Source: Apodemus sylvaticus (taxonomy: Eukaryota; Chordata; Mammalia; Rodentia; Muridae). From it: a stretch of DNA of 64,000 nucleotides. The stretch lies in the NCBI RefSeq assembly GCF_947179515.1, contig NC_067481.1:47504400-47568399 (forward strand). The letters run 5' to 3'. The translations under genes and the position numbers were made by a program. A model generated the notes under the pieces. That model made no database searches, was not told where the DNA came from, and was given only the letters and a program-made list of their open reading frames with translations. Position 1 is the first letter of the stretch, and every line of letters begins with the position of its first letter. Positions 1 through 11,800 of the stretch are shown here, in pieces.

Positions 1-549
1 AAAACAAACAAATAGCTTTGCAGAGGAGCTGTGCTAAGAAGGCACGACACCACCTGATGAACTGCTTCTGTTGGTTTACCACAAAGGTGGAAAATACACA
101 TCAGCTGCCTGTGGAACTGAAGGCCTGGACACGTCAGCTCAGCGATGGCTGCAGAAAAGACCAAAGAACCGCTGGCTGCTGGCTGCCATGCCCCGTAGCC
201 AGGAACACCCAGGCAGTGGGAATGCAGCTCTGTTGGCAGAGCGTTTATCTAGTACACACTAGAAAAAAGTTACAATCTCAAAACTAGTGGATATGGGAGA
301 TGGTAGGGAGAATTTTGATCGGTCCAGAGAGTTTGCTCAGTGGTTAGAGCACCTGCTGCTCTTCCAGAGAACACAGTTTCAGTACCTAATACTCACAAGG
401 TGATTCATGACCATCCATAAGTCCAGTTCCAGGGGATATAATACCTCTACTGACCTCTGCCAGGTAACAGGCATACTCATGGTATAGTGTACATACATGC
501 AGACCAATACTCATATAAGTAAAACAAAAAAGAATTTTGACCTTTGTTG
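1..549. other. 3' flank of Mrm3, no gene recognised
   Basis: No coding exon is recognised here. Two short overlapping open frames at about 18-287 carry no family motif that I know. Bases about 320-525 read like a diverged tRNA-derived SINE of the B2/B3 type on the plus strand, with a recognisable box-A-like stretch (gctcagtggttagagcac) followed by a degraded body. By known synteny the next gene to the left should be Nxn, but none of it is visible. Confidence 0.5.
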
Positions 550-555
550 TTTAAT
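550..555 (-). terminator. Mrm3: Candidate poly(A) signal of Mrm3 (ATTAAA)
   Basis: The plus strand reads tttaat, which is ATTAAA on the gene strand. It lies about 170 bp beyond the Mrm3 stop codon, so the terminal exon would have a short 3' UTR. No AATAAA was seen between the stop codon and this point. A 3' end tag is needed to confirm use. Confidence 0.45.
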
Positions 556-725
556 AAGGAATAGCAGAAACTAATAGAAACTCATATTTTTTTAGTCCCA
601 CACAATGGTGGCAATGCCTACCTCCTGGCTCCGGTGTTGTCACCTTGGCCAGCCTCCTAGCATTGGTCCAGCAGAGCAGGGGCTGGAGGGGCCCTTCCCC
701 TCACACTGAGCATTCCTGTGCTCCA

Positions 726-3700
726 TCAGTGGTAACGCCTGTCCCTGCTCACGTCTTCCACCTTTATCCTCAGCTGCCTTTTGCCTTCAAAGAGCAGGAT
801 GCTGGCAGCCATGGCTGAATTCAGGCTGTCCACACCAGGTACGACGGGGATCAGCAGTCTCTTGCCTCCAGTACTCTCAGCCAACTGCAGGGACTCCAGG
901 CTCACTCCGTGTGTCTCCCCACCAATCACCACAGCTGCTGGTGCTTCTGTCCAGTCCAAATCATAACTCTGGACCTCAAGTTGGGGAAGCCAGTCTTTTC
1001 CGGTTTTAGTGTCTAGGTCCTCTTCACACTTGTGAAACTTTAAGAATCGGCGATCACATGCCCAGTCACGGTCACCGGTATTATTAGACATCTGAACCTG
1101 GGCATAGAGACCACAGTTGTCTGCCACATAGACTCGGGTGTCAGGAGGCAAGTGGTTGGGCACTGTTTCCCATTCCACGTTGTTCACAATGGGCACCTGG
1201 AAATGCGCCCCCATGCCTGCCCGGAGCACTTTAGGCTCCCAGGCATCCACACAGCCTAAAAAACAAAGGATACAAGTGAGATTTTACAAACCTTCCTAGA
1301 CGACAAAGAGAATGCTAAAGTAAGTCCCTCTAATTCTAACCAAGAGATGAACCCACAGTTCTTCCATTACAGTCTTCTCCATTGCTGGGACCAAGAGCCT
1401 CCCAGCCGATGGCACTGACCAGCAGAGGGTCTGGAAGACCGACTGCTGCTAGTACTGAAATAGATGTTGTACATGGCATCCATACACGGGTGCCAGGCAT
1501 TGTGAGGGATGTAATGGAGATTAAAATGCCACCATGGGCCTGCAGAAACGTAGGTATCAACTGTGGTACTGGAAGAACATTGAATCAGATGACCACAGTA
1601 TCAACAGTAATTGATGTAAAAGAAGCACGAACAGGAAAACACTAAACATCTAAGAGACTGTGACACTGAGCTGGCTCCTAAGGGACAAGAGGAACTTGTT
1701 AGAGAAGTCCAGGCAGAGAGCAAAGGCAGTGTGAGCAAGCACACCTGCTGGGAGACAGGGCAGGGTGGGAGAGGAGGCCAGAGGTAGGCAATGGCTAGCA
1801 GAACAAAGTTAGCAGTCCTGTCCCTGCCAAGGCCCTCCCTGATGCTGCAGTGAGAAGGCTAGAGGAACCTACTCCGACATAGTCACATCTAGACCTAGGC
1901 GCTCCTGTGATTGGCTGCCCAGCAGATCCTGACCTGCCATATGCCTACACCCACCATAGGCAAGTAGGAGGAAGGCATTTCACCATGAGTGTCACAGGGA
2001 CACCTTATGACAAGTCATTTTAAAAGTTAACTCAGCCGGGCGTGGTGGCGCACACCTTTAATCCCAGCACTTGGGAAGCAGAGGCAGGTGGATTTCTGAG
2101 TTTGAGGTCAGCCTGGTCTACAGAGTGAGTTCCAGGACAGCCAGAGCTAAACAGAGAAACCCTGTCTCAACAAAAAGCAAAAAACAAAACAATGACAACA
2201 ACAACAAAAAAACCCCCAAAAAAACCAAAAACAAAAACAAAACAAAAAGTTACCTCTGCAAGCTTAGGAGAGTATCTGTCAAACCAACAAAGAATATACT
2301 CACACCCAGACATCCAGACCTGTGGGCTTTCCTAGGCATTGCAGGGAACCAGAGATGGGAGCTGGGCTCTAGGCAAGACGAAGGAAAGGACTGGATGGGC
2401 CTAGATGTGTGACAGCAGCTGTCTGCTTTGACTCCGTCATTTCGAGAGGAGTAAGAAGATGAGAGCTCCTTCTGCCACAGACCTGTGAACTGGGCACCAC
2501 ACCAACTGTCCTACTTCCCCCGCCCCCCCACCTCCTTCACTCCAGCCATGGGAACAAACACATTTCCAAAACCGCACTGCTATCAAGCCCTCAACAATGG
2601 AATGGGTGGGGTACTGAAAATGGAACCCCAGAAACTAGGTCTCACACTGCCAGACCTGGGCTTGGAGACTGTCAGGGGAGAGTTGAATGGAGCAATTTAG
2701 GCAAGTCTCAGCAAATGTTCCACTATTAGTTCCTATTTAATAGGAGCTTGGGTGTCTCCGATGAGTGACACGCTCCCTCCCCTCCGCTCCCAGGGTGTAG
2801 AAGGCTTTCTAGACATGTTTCAACTGCTAGCCAGGTACGATTAGCACCAAGCCTATTAATCCCCTTCTGTGAGAAAAAGCTCAAATGTAGTAAGACTAAT
2901 TTGTGTATCGCTATGTAACTACATTTCCCTGAGGCTAAGAAAAATGTACCTGGACACATAATCACTCTGGTGACAGCTTTCCTTCCATGGGATTCAGAAC
3001 TCAAGGGTTAGGAAGGACTCATATATTCAACACTTTGAGAACTCAAGATAGACAAGGATCTATCTTAAACCCAAGTCTTTGTTTGTTTGTTTGTTTGTTT
3101 TTCTAGACAGGGTTTCTCTGTAGCCCTGGCTGTCCTGGAACTCACTCTGTAGACCAGGCTGGCCTCGAACTCAGAAATCTGCCTGCCTCTGCCTCTGCTT
3201 CCCAAGTGCTGGGATTAAAGGCGTTGAGCCACCATTGCCCAACCTAATCCGAGTCTTAACTTTGGCATGTAAATAATTAATACATATTCATAAAAATCTC
3301 ATAAAATGGGTCTCAAAATAATTGTAAAACACAAGCAATATTTACTGAATGCTTCTTTGCATCATTTCTAGTAATCTTTAAAAAACCAACCATGAGGAAG
3401 ATTCTTCTTATTCCCATTTTATAGATTAGAGATTTGACATTTAACATATTGTTTATGGACACACAGTTAACTCACGGCAGATCAGAGAGTCAGACCCATG
3501 CGTGCCTGTCCAGAACCCTAAGTCTCTTGAAAACAGCTAACAAAGCCACTGGATAGGAAGTGCTTTTCCAAGGCTCAGCATTTAAGAATGTAGACTGCTC
3601 CCACAGAGGACCTTACAAACTGGGGGTGGGGGGTGAGGGTTGGGTAGTGCTTGACTCCCAGAACCTCCAGTGGGCAGCTCACGAATTCCTGTAACTACAG

Positions 3701-6700
3701 TTCCAGGGCATCCTGACCCTGACCTCTGCAGACACCTGACACCTGCACTTCTATGTGCACATATAGACATATACATGGACACATAATTCAAAATAAACTT
3801 TACTATTTTATTTAAAAAGAGGTATTCTTACCTTTGGTGAGTAAGACTTTACTGCAGCCTGCTCCAGCTGCAGATCTCAGGATTGTCCCCAGGTTCCCAG
3901 GGTCACGGAGATTGTCACAAATCAATACTAGGGGCAGTGAATGGTGAAGCTGAGTCTCTGGATATGTCATCTTAACAGGGTCAGGTTTGGCAAAAATCCC
4001 TAAGGAAACAACACAGGAGATTCAGTGTGCATGGGAATAGTTTGGCTTGACTTGTATATTTATCATTCTTTATGTATTCAGAATTACCTAATGAAAACAG
4101 GAATGGATTATGACTACAGAATTTCAAATAAGAATTCTACCATTGCTAACCCCATCCTACCCCATCTGCTTCCATCCCTTCTCCTTTCTGAACTTTATGT
4201 ACCCAACTATATCCACACTCACCTGTGCTTTTTCAACACAGAGGAATCACTGTAGGTGTGGTGGCAAAAGTCTGGAAGCAGGAGAACTGAGAGTTTAAGG
4301 CCATCCTAATCTACATAACAACAAGGTCACACACAAAACAAAGGTTTGGGATGTTCTCAGTGCTACAGCACTTGCCTAGCATGCAGGTGGCTTTGGGGTT
4401 GAAGTCTAACACTTCTAGAAGCAACAAAAACAGGACCTGAAAGCAAATGTTAAAAATTACATATAGGAGCTAGAGAACTGACTCAGCAGTTAAAAATACC
4501 TGCAGCTCCTAAGAACCTGAGTTCAATTCCCAACACCCACACTGTGGTTCACAAGTCTAGTCTCAGGAGATCTGATACCCTCTTTTGACCTCAGTAGCCA
4601 CCAGCCACACACATGGTGCACATACACGTATGCAGGCAAAGCACATACATATGTAACATTTTAGATTTGAAAACTAGCATCTAGGGGCTAGAGAGCTGGC
4701 TCAGCAGTTAAGAGTACCGACTGCTCTTCCGAAGGTTGTGAGTTGAGATCCCAGCAACCATATGATAGCTCACAACCATCTGTAAAGAGATCTGATGCCC
4801 TCTTCTGGGGTGCCTGAAGACAGCTACAGTGGCGAGTGGGGCCAGAGTGAGAAGAAAATGTCTAAAGATAGCAACAGTGTACTTACATATAATAATAAAT
4901 AAATCTTTAAAAAAACTAGCATCTATATAACATATCTATAAGAGAATTTTTAAAAAGCTCATTTTGTTATCTCAATGTATCTTTGGAAGGTTTATCATGT
5001 TGGTATATTTGCAGCTACTATATTTTTCTAAACATTGCAATATGATGTGCCAGAGTTTAACTCTTACCAGTTTGTTTGTCTGTTTGGTTGTTATTTTGGG
5101 TTTTTTTAAGACAGAGTTTTTCTGTGTGTAGGCTTGGCTATTCTGTAACTTGTCTATAAACCAGGCTGGCCCCGAGATACAACTGCCTCTGCCTCCTGAG
5201 TGCTAGGATTAAAGGCATGCACCACCACTGCCTGGCCCCTTCCAGTTTTTTAGTTGATCGTTAAAGATTTAAAAGTTTCCCCATTACAAACAAACAAAAC
5301 AACAACAAAAACAAATAATGCTACAATAAGTGTCCACAGAAGACTCTGTAGATGTTTGAAAACTTCTCTGGATCAAATTCCTGCAAGTGAACTGGACAGT
5401 GCACATATACTCTTAATGTTGACAAACGGCGTGGATCTGCCCTCCTCAGAGGTGGGGGCTCTCTACCCACGGCTAGAATGATGAATACCTGCCTCCTGGC
5501 CCAAAGCCTGCTCAACAGGACATATCTGCTCCCAATGTTTACTACCCTGATAGGCTAAACAGTACTGCAGTATTTCACTTGGCATTTTCCCCAGTGCTTG
5601 GGAGATGGACTTCTCTTGCATCCCTGACGGCCTATGACCCTTTGCATTACTGTCTTTGCTTATGCTGTCCTTTTCCCAAACTGTCTTGATGTAGCCTTTC
5701 TCCATTTCCCTGTTGGTTTCTTTTACTTAATGTGTAGGCTTAACCTAAATATTTAAACAATAGCCACATAGCTCTCTTTCATTGCCTGTCTTAAAACTTA
5801 AAAAATATCTCCAGGGAAACAAATTCATAAAATTCCTAACAGCCTTGGCCAAAAGTACTACATCGAAGACATTGTCTACAAGGGCTCATACTGAAGGAGG
5901 TGTGGGGGTAGCGAGGGAGGACAGAGCCATTTGTAAGGTCTCTTGCTGAGGATCAGAATCTTAGCAAGTTGAGCACAGTAACACTTACCCAGTGACCCTT
6001 CTATCTTCAATCTAATACAACGCACACAAATCGGCTGGGGCACTTGTAAAATGAAAATGCTAAGTGGCTTCCTTAATGAAAGATTCTCTCATTTAATAAC
6101 CTCTGCAACATATCCTAAAGCAGTTTTCAGGGCAGTATCTAGAGGGAAACAACAAAACTAGAAAGGCAGCTGAAGATGAACTCATAAGTCTCCAAGATGG
6201 CTCAGCAGGCAAAAGTAGATGGATGTCCAAGACTCATAGCGAAGAGGGAAAACTGATCCTCACAGATTGTCTTCTGGCCCATGCATGTACACACACAAAA
6301 TAAAGTGCTGTTTGGAGATAGGGTTTCACTATTTGCTCTGGCTGTCCTGAACTCACTATGTAGACCAGGCTGGCTTCAAACTCACAGAGATCTGTCTGCC
6401 TCTGCCTCCCAAGTGCTGGGATTTTAAAGGCTTGCATTACTCCTGGTTCATGTTTTTAACATTCCACAAAACAAACAAAACAACAACAACAAAACTGGGC
6501 TTTTTTTTTTTTTTTCCGTGCCTCCTCAGCAGTCAGGAGGTGCAAGCAGGGATGCCAATGGTTCAAAGCTATCCTCGGCTACACACAGTTTTAAGCCTGC
6601 CTGAACTACAACTGTCAAAAACAAGCAAAAGTCCCACAACTAAATATGAATGATAAGCTGATTCAGTTGCCAGTAAAAATACCATTGAAACATACAGGCC

Positions 6701-7626
6701 TGAGATGTCCTATTTCTTTTTAGACAGTAGTCAATCAAAATTTAAACTTGATTTAAATAAAATTCGTTACCTTAAGACAAGTATGAACAAGAAAGTCTAG
6801 AATACTACACTTGTATGAAATAGAAATTCCAGATATTGATACACTGTATATCACCTACCCATTATTCCTTGAGGCGTTACTAGGTCCGACCAATCCTTGA
6901 TATCCTCAAATTTCACCTTAATGAGGCTGACACCTTTCAGCTTATCTACCGGCAACTCCTTGATGTATTCCAGACGGCTAAAAAAGAACATTTTTGGCAC
7001 AGCCCCAGCCTTGAGAGCATCTGCAATCAGTCTGCGACCTTCCAGCAGGATCTTCCCTTGCTTTTCCCGAAAAGGCCTGGACTTAACTATTGTCATCACA
7101 CTGCTGTGGGTGCAAACAGAGAGGGGATGATTATCATCGCTCTTGTCATGTAGGGATACATGTAGTTCTAACAGACACGCAGAGCTTGGCGGAGGCACAA
7201 GCCTCAAAGAAGTGCAAAGAATTTTGCACTGTAGGAACAGTAAGAGCCAGAAGCTCCAGAGTGAGGCAAGAAAAGAAACAGGAACAGATGACAAGTCTCA
7301 AAAACATATCACCTTAGCCTCTTGTCCCCGGGAAAGGCCTTATCGTAGCGAAGCCCTGCCTCTTCCCAGGTGTGAGGAGTCTGGGATGGAGACGTCTCAA
7401 GAGGCTGTTTCTGTCGCTGCCCCTGGGAACTGGCCTTAGGGACGGCCTTGCGGGGCTGCTTGTCAGGAGCGCGCTTCCGTTCCTCTACCTGTCCCGAGGG
7501 AGACAACACTCTCACCGGGCTACGCCGCAGCGCCCGGACCCAGCGCCGAGCGTCCAGGTCCCGAGTCTGGACCACCCGCAGCAATGTTCCCAGGGAGCAC
7601 CACATGCCCTTCGCCGGCGCTGCCAT
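726..7626 (-). CDS. Mrm3: Mitochondrial 16S rRNA 2'-O-methyltransferase Mrm3 (Rnmtl1), 4 coding exons
   Basis: Coding exons on the minus strand are 7626-7313, 7103-6859, 3999-3832 and 1255-726. All introns are GT-AG and the joined frame gives 418 residues, against about 420 in human. The N-terminus is Arg-rich with few acidic residues, as expected for mitochondrial import. The SPOUT-type (TrmH) methyltransferase fold is clear. Motif 1, CDNLRDPGNLGTILR, is at residues 214-228; motif 2, VVIGGETHG, at about 351-359; motif 3, LIPVVPGVDSLN, at about 377-388. The last two build the knotted SAM pocket. The family methylates the ribose of a conserved G in the peptidyl-transferase loop of mitochondrial 16S rRNA (G1370 in human numbering). 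The start at 7626 has A at -3 and G at +4. The gene shares a bidirectional CpG promoter with Glod4. The second intron (about 2.9 kb) and the third (about 2.6 kb) are SINE-rich. Confidence 0.97.
2034..2250 (+). repeat. B1 SINE with A-rich tail
   Basis: It begins with the B1 5' sequence gccgggcgtggtggcgcac, continues through the full body to accctgtctca, and ends in a long (CAAAA)n-like A-rich tail. It lies antisense within the third intron of Mrm3. Confidence 0.9.
3078..3243 (-). repeat. B1 SINE, minus strand
   Basis: A (GTTT)n tail is followed by agacagggtttctctgtag and the reverse-complement B1 body through gctgggattaaaggcg. It lies in the third intron of Mrm3, sense to that gene. Confidence 0.9.
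4466..4660 (+). repeat. Diverged B2-type SINE
   Basis: The order ggagctagagaactgactcagcag, gagttcaattcccaacaccc and gatctgataccctctt follows the B2 consensus with many substitutions. A second, younger B2 sits directly beside it. Confidence 0.8.
4671..4925 (+). repeat. B2 SINE with 13-bp target-site duplication
   Basis: A nearly complete B2 runs from ggggctagagagctggctc to the AATAAATAAATCTTT tail. It is flanked by the perfect direct repeat aaactagcatcta at 4671-4683 and 4913-4925. That is the mark of L1-driven retroposition, and its intactness suggests a fairly young insertion. Confidence 0.9.
5095..5240 (-). repeat. B1 SINE, minus strand, diverged
   Basis: The reverse-complement B1 body runs from ttaagacagagtttttctgtg to gattaaaggcatgcaccaccactgcctgg, with internal substitutions. 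It is intronic to Mrm3. Confidence 0.8.
6312..6442 (-). repeat. B1 SINE, minus strand
   Basis: The reverse-complement B1 reads gatagggtttcactatttgctctgg, then tagaccaggctggcttcaaactcac, then cccaagtgctgggat. It lies in the intron between Mrm3 coding exons 2 and 3, about 420 bp from the exon 2 donor. Confidence 0.85.
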
Positions 7627-7673
7627 CTTTCCTCTGGCACGCGCTACCTCACCCGAGCGCGCGGTCGAGTGCT

Positions 7674-7685
7674 AGTGACGTCACT
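7674..7685. promoter_or_regulatory. Palindromic CRE (TGACGTCA) within a 12-bp perfect palindrome
   Basis: TGACGTCA lies at 7676-7683 inside the perfect palindrome agtgacgtcact, almost midway between the divergent start codons. This is the consensus full cAMP-response element bound by CREB/ATF dimers. Being symmetric, it could act on both genes. Occupancy is inferred, not shown. Confidence 0.75.
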
Positions 7686-7706
7686 CGACGGTCTTCCTGG
7701 TTCTGT

Positions 7707-7715
7707 GGGCGGGGC
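7707..7715 (+). promoter_or_regulatory. GC box (GGGCGGGGC), Sp1/KLF type
   Basis: A perfect GC-box core lies 24 bp to the right of the CRE and about 40 bp upstream of the Glod4 start codon, between the divergent coding starts. Confidence 0.6.
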
Positions 7716-7753
7716 GTCCCTCTGTCTGGGACTCGATTTTCGTGTCGGGAGCC

Positions 7754-8843
7754 ATGGCCACTCGTCGAGCTCTGCACTTCGTTTTCAAAGTGGGGAACCG
7801 CTTCCAGACGGTGCATTTCTTTCGAGATGTCCTGGGGATGCAGGTGCAGACCGGGGCCGAGCGGGGCTGGCGCGAGACCCCGATGCGAGGCCGGGGCGCA
7901 CCTGGGGAGGGAGGACGCCATGGGCGCGCGGCCACTTTGGCCGCCAGGCCCTAGACTCCGCGTCGCCAAGCAGGCGTTTTTAACTTTTGCGAGCCCCCCT
8001 CTTTCGGGTTGGGAAGCCTTTGAAAGGGGACTGACCTACCACTTGTGTTGTCTACGCACATTCACCTACAGCCCTTCACAAATATGCGTTACTCTCCTGG
8101 CTTGGGGAGCCTGCAGTCTATCGTGAAGAAGCGTTGATAGGCAAAACGTTAGAAGAAAGCTCCTTCCATCCCACGACAGAGAGGTCTCCTGGTTTGAAAC
8201 GTTTGGGTGTGATCAGCAAATTTCGGCTCCCACCAGGGCTGCGGATTTAAAGTTTAGGCTCTGGGAGGGGAACCCACGGCCTTGCGCATGCTAAACAAGC
8301 ACTCCACTGTCCCATTACATGAACACGCCCTGTCAGGGCGAGTTCGAGTGGTCTCCTTTGTAGATACTCAGGCGCTCAGTGTAAATCTGTGGCTCTCCTC
8401 CAAACAGCCCAGATTTAAGCATGAGGTCAGAATCGAGTCGGCTTCCTAGTACCTGGAAACAGTTTGAGAAGTTGTGATTCTAAGGGGGTCACTTAACTGA
8501 AAGTGTAGCAGAGGTTTGTTGAGCACTTGGTAAGCCAGGGAGGTAGGGAACACCCCAGTGCAGATTTTTTTTTAAAAACAGACTTGTAGCAGTTCAAATC
8601 CAGCTTAGTGTAGAGATGGTAAGGAAGGTAAGGGGTATAAAGGGAGTTGCACAAATCAGTCAACACAAATTAGTCATAAAAATATCTGCTGTGCAGGGGC
8701 TGGAGAGATGGCTCAACCTTTATGAACGATTGCTCTTCTTCCACAGGGTGTGAGATGGGTTTCCAGTGTTGGGTGGATCACAACCATCTGTAAATCCAAC
8801 TCCAGGGAATCTGACCTGTGGCAGGCAGGCAGGCGGGCGGGCA

Positions 8844-8876
<33 letters not shown>

Positions 8877-11800
8877 CTGTTGTTTGAAGGTACCATGTTA
8901 AAGTTAGGTAACAGGCACAAATGACTCTGGTATTTGTTCCCATTTAGAGCACAGGATAGGGGGAGTTAGCTTTATATCTACCAGTCAGAGTTTAGTGATA
9001 CTAGATGTCGTTATTCTTATTTCTTCATTGATCAAAAGGTTGTTGTGAAGATTAAACATGTTACCGTATAGGTGAGAACCGACTCCTAGGTAGTTTGTGT
9101 CCTGTAAAGTAATAGCTACTTTTACGTTAAAAATAGAAAAGGAGAGATTTACCAACCTAGGTTCTCAGGAAATAATTCATGAGCACCTTGCATAAACTGA
9201 CTCTGAGAAGGAGCATTTCCATGTACCTGGGTTAGAGGGGAAGGTTATTCAAGAAGGCCTGAGTAGGTGATGTGGAGATGGTTGGAAAATGACACTGATT
9301 TTATGTGTATTTGGCTAGATGAAAAGATTGGTACGTGAGAATGTAGGGGTTCATTTCTGGAATCATTTCTGGAATTGTCTCGAACACTATGCATGTAAAG
9401 CAATTGAGTTTTAGGCTACAGCAAGGGGAAGCCTGTGATACCACCAGAGCTATGCTTTAGGAGAATATTTTTATGAGTATATTTTCCTTTTATTAAGGAA
9501 AGAAATCAATAAGTTTTGTGTTTGTTTTTTTAATGTGGGGGCGGGCCAGTAAGTAGCTGAGGTTGGCCTTGCACTTGATACGCTTCTGCCTCAACTTGAC
9601 CAGAGTGTCAGCATGCCCGACTAATAAAGATGGTTTTTGTAACCTTTGAGGGAAGTAATGACGCTTCCACGGAGCAGTAGGAAGGACAACTGAAGACAGC
9701 TGAGCGTGGGGGCCTATTCCTGCAATCCCAGCAGTTGGGAGGCTCGAGGCCAGCCTACACTACAGCAAGCCAGACTGCTACATAATGAGACACTGTGTGT
9801 GTGGGGGGGGCGGGGAGCAGAGACTCAGACAGTGAGAGCCTTCTGCATTCTAGGTACTGTCTCAGGTATCCGAACAGGTTATCCATTTTCACCAACAGAG
9901 GCCCACTCACTCAGTCTGAAACGGAGCCTAAAACAGCTTGCTCAGTGCTATCTCAGAAATCTACCCGCCTCTGTCTCCCAAGTGCTGGTATTAAAGGTGT
10001 GCGCTACCAGGCCCTTCTTAAGACGTTCTTACCTCTGCTGCATCTAGCCTAGGTCTGCTTGTTTCTCTTAGTAAAGCTGACAAGTGATCATGTCTGTGTC
10101 CTTTTAGTTTGTATAATGCGCTGTGTACAGTGCTAGTGCACCTGAAGTGCAGCGTGTGGATGGCTGAGCCAGGAGGATCGTGGTTTGAGACCAACTGGGT
10201 TACACAGCGAGACTCAGTCTTTTAAAGCCAAGGGCCAAGAGCGTTGCTCAGCATAGCGCTCTGGTCCAACACAAGTGCCCGGGTTCCCTGGTACTCCAAA
10301 AAGCAGACCGTTAAAATCTGTCCTGTTCTCTTTACCAGGTTCTACGCCATGAGGAATTTGAGGAAGGCTGCAAAGCTGCATGTAACGGGTACGACTTGAC
10401 TCTTAAAAGCTTATGTTCTCAGTAGCTCTGAGCAGAGCACACTCTCAAAGTTGAGTGCAAGACGTGGGATAAACTGCTTTAAAGAATAAATAAAAATAAT
10501 AGAAAGGAGGCATGAAATAAGAGAAGCTACTTGAATAGCAATGGGGAACACCCTTTGTTTCTCCACATTCCCATGCAGCACCTCAGACCCAGCAAGCAGT
10601 TCTCCAGGACTCCAGATTCTAGCTCAGTTCCTTGTCTGTCTGGAGGTATGTGAGACCTGCTAAAGATCCTAGTAACCCCGCCTCCTGACCTCAGGGAAAA
10701 CTACTTACATTTACTGGCTTATAAAGAATTTAAATCAAAGAGCCAGAGAGAAGAACAGTATGCAGAGCGGTAGGGAAGAGAGAGAGGATGGCATTTCCAG
10801 TCGATCCTGTGATCCCAGCACCTCCATGGCTGCAATAGCCCACAAACTCATCAGATCTTGTTGAATAGTTTTTACACAGATTTATAGAATTTACTCTACC
10901 CTCCCTCTCCCCTTCTCAAAGGTAAGTGTGGCTCAATATTCTGATCTTTTGGTCTTTTTGGCAACCAAGCAAATCTCAAGCTATCTCTCCTCACCTTCAG
11001 TCAGCTTGCTGTTGTTAACCCAAGTATTCTAAAAGAGGTTCAAGAATACAAGGTCCACTTATCAGGAAATTCCAAGGTTTAAAGAGCTCTGTGCCAGGAA
11101 TCCTAACAAAGACCAAATATTTTTTCATATTTTAGTACAAGCACAAATAAATACATGCAGTAGGGAAAGCAATGGCTAGGTAATACTTAGTAATAATACT
11201 AAGCAAATATACTAAGTAATAGTAGTACTAAGCAACAGTATACTAAGAAATAGTATCCATGGCAAGTTGGAAACCTCCAAGGCCCTTAGGATTTGCATGC
11301 TTACTGACTCATAGGCAAAGAAACTATTTTGAGCTTAGACTAGAGAACTGTCTTTAGGATTCCTTCTCCTACATTATTTTTAAAAGTAACTTAAGTCTGC
11401 CAGGCGGTGGTGGCTCACGCCTGTAATCCCAGCACTCTGGGAGGCAGAGGCAGGCGGATTTCTGAGCTCAAGCCTGGTCTACAGAGTGAGTTCCAGGACA
11501 GCCACGGCTATGCAGAGAAACCCTGTCTCGGAAGAAAAAAAGTAACTAAGTCTTTCCTTAAGTAAGTGCCAAATGGTTGGTGTGTGGCTCTTGTGGTGGG
11601 GGTGCTTGAACTCTGTTCACTGCTGTCAGCACCTTCAGAGGTCATCTCATCCTTATTTAGAATTTATGGGACTGAAAGGGACTGGCCACCGTGTGTTCTA
11701 AAGGAGGAAGCAGAGTTTCCTGTGCTCACTGAGTTCACTTGCTCTCATTTTTTTTAGGCCTTATGATGGGAAGTGGAGTAAAACAATGGTGGGATTTGGG

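Larger units (their letters stand above)
7430..7960. promoter_or_regulatory. CpG-rich bidirectional promoter of Mrm3 and Glod4
   Basis: The tract is visibly GC- and CpG-rich and covers both first exons. The Mrm3 ATG (7624-7626, minus) and the Glod4 ATG (7754-7756, plus) face away from each other with 127 bp between them. Both 5' UTRs and the core promoters must therefore fit in that gap or overlap. No canonical TATA box was seen, as is usual for housekeeping CpG promoters. Confidence 0.9.

Noticed and set aside
18..287. 89-codon plus-strand frame at the left edge
   Set aside because: I tried to match it to ribosomal-protein or enzyme retrocopies and failed; no motif or initiation context supports it.
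7372..8126. Plus-strand frames of about 180-200 codons and minus-strand frames near 7649-7969 in the CpG island
   Set aside because: GC-rich DNA is poor in stop codons. The frames run over the real Mrm3 and Glod4 first exons in wrong frames or strands.
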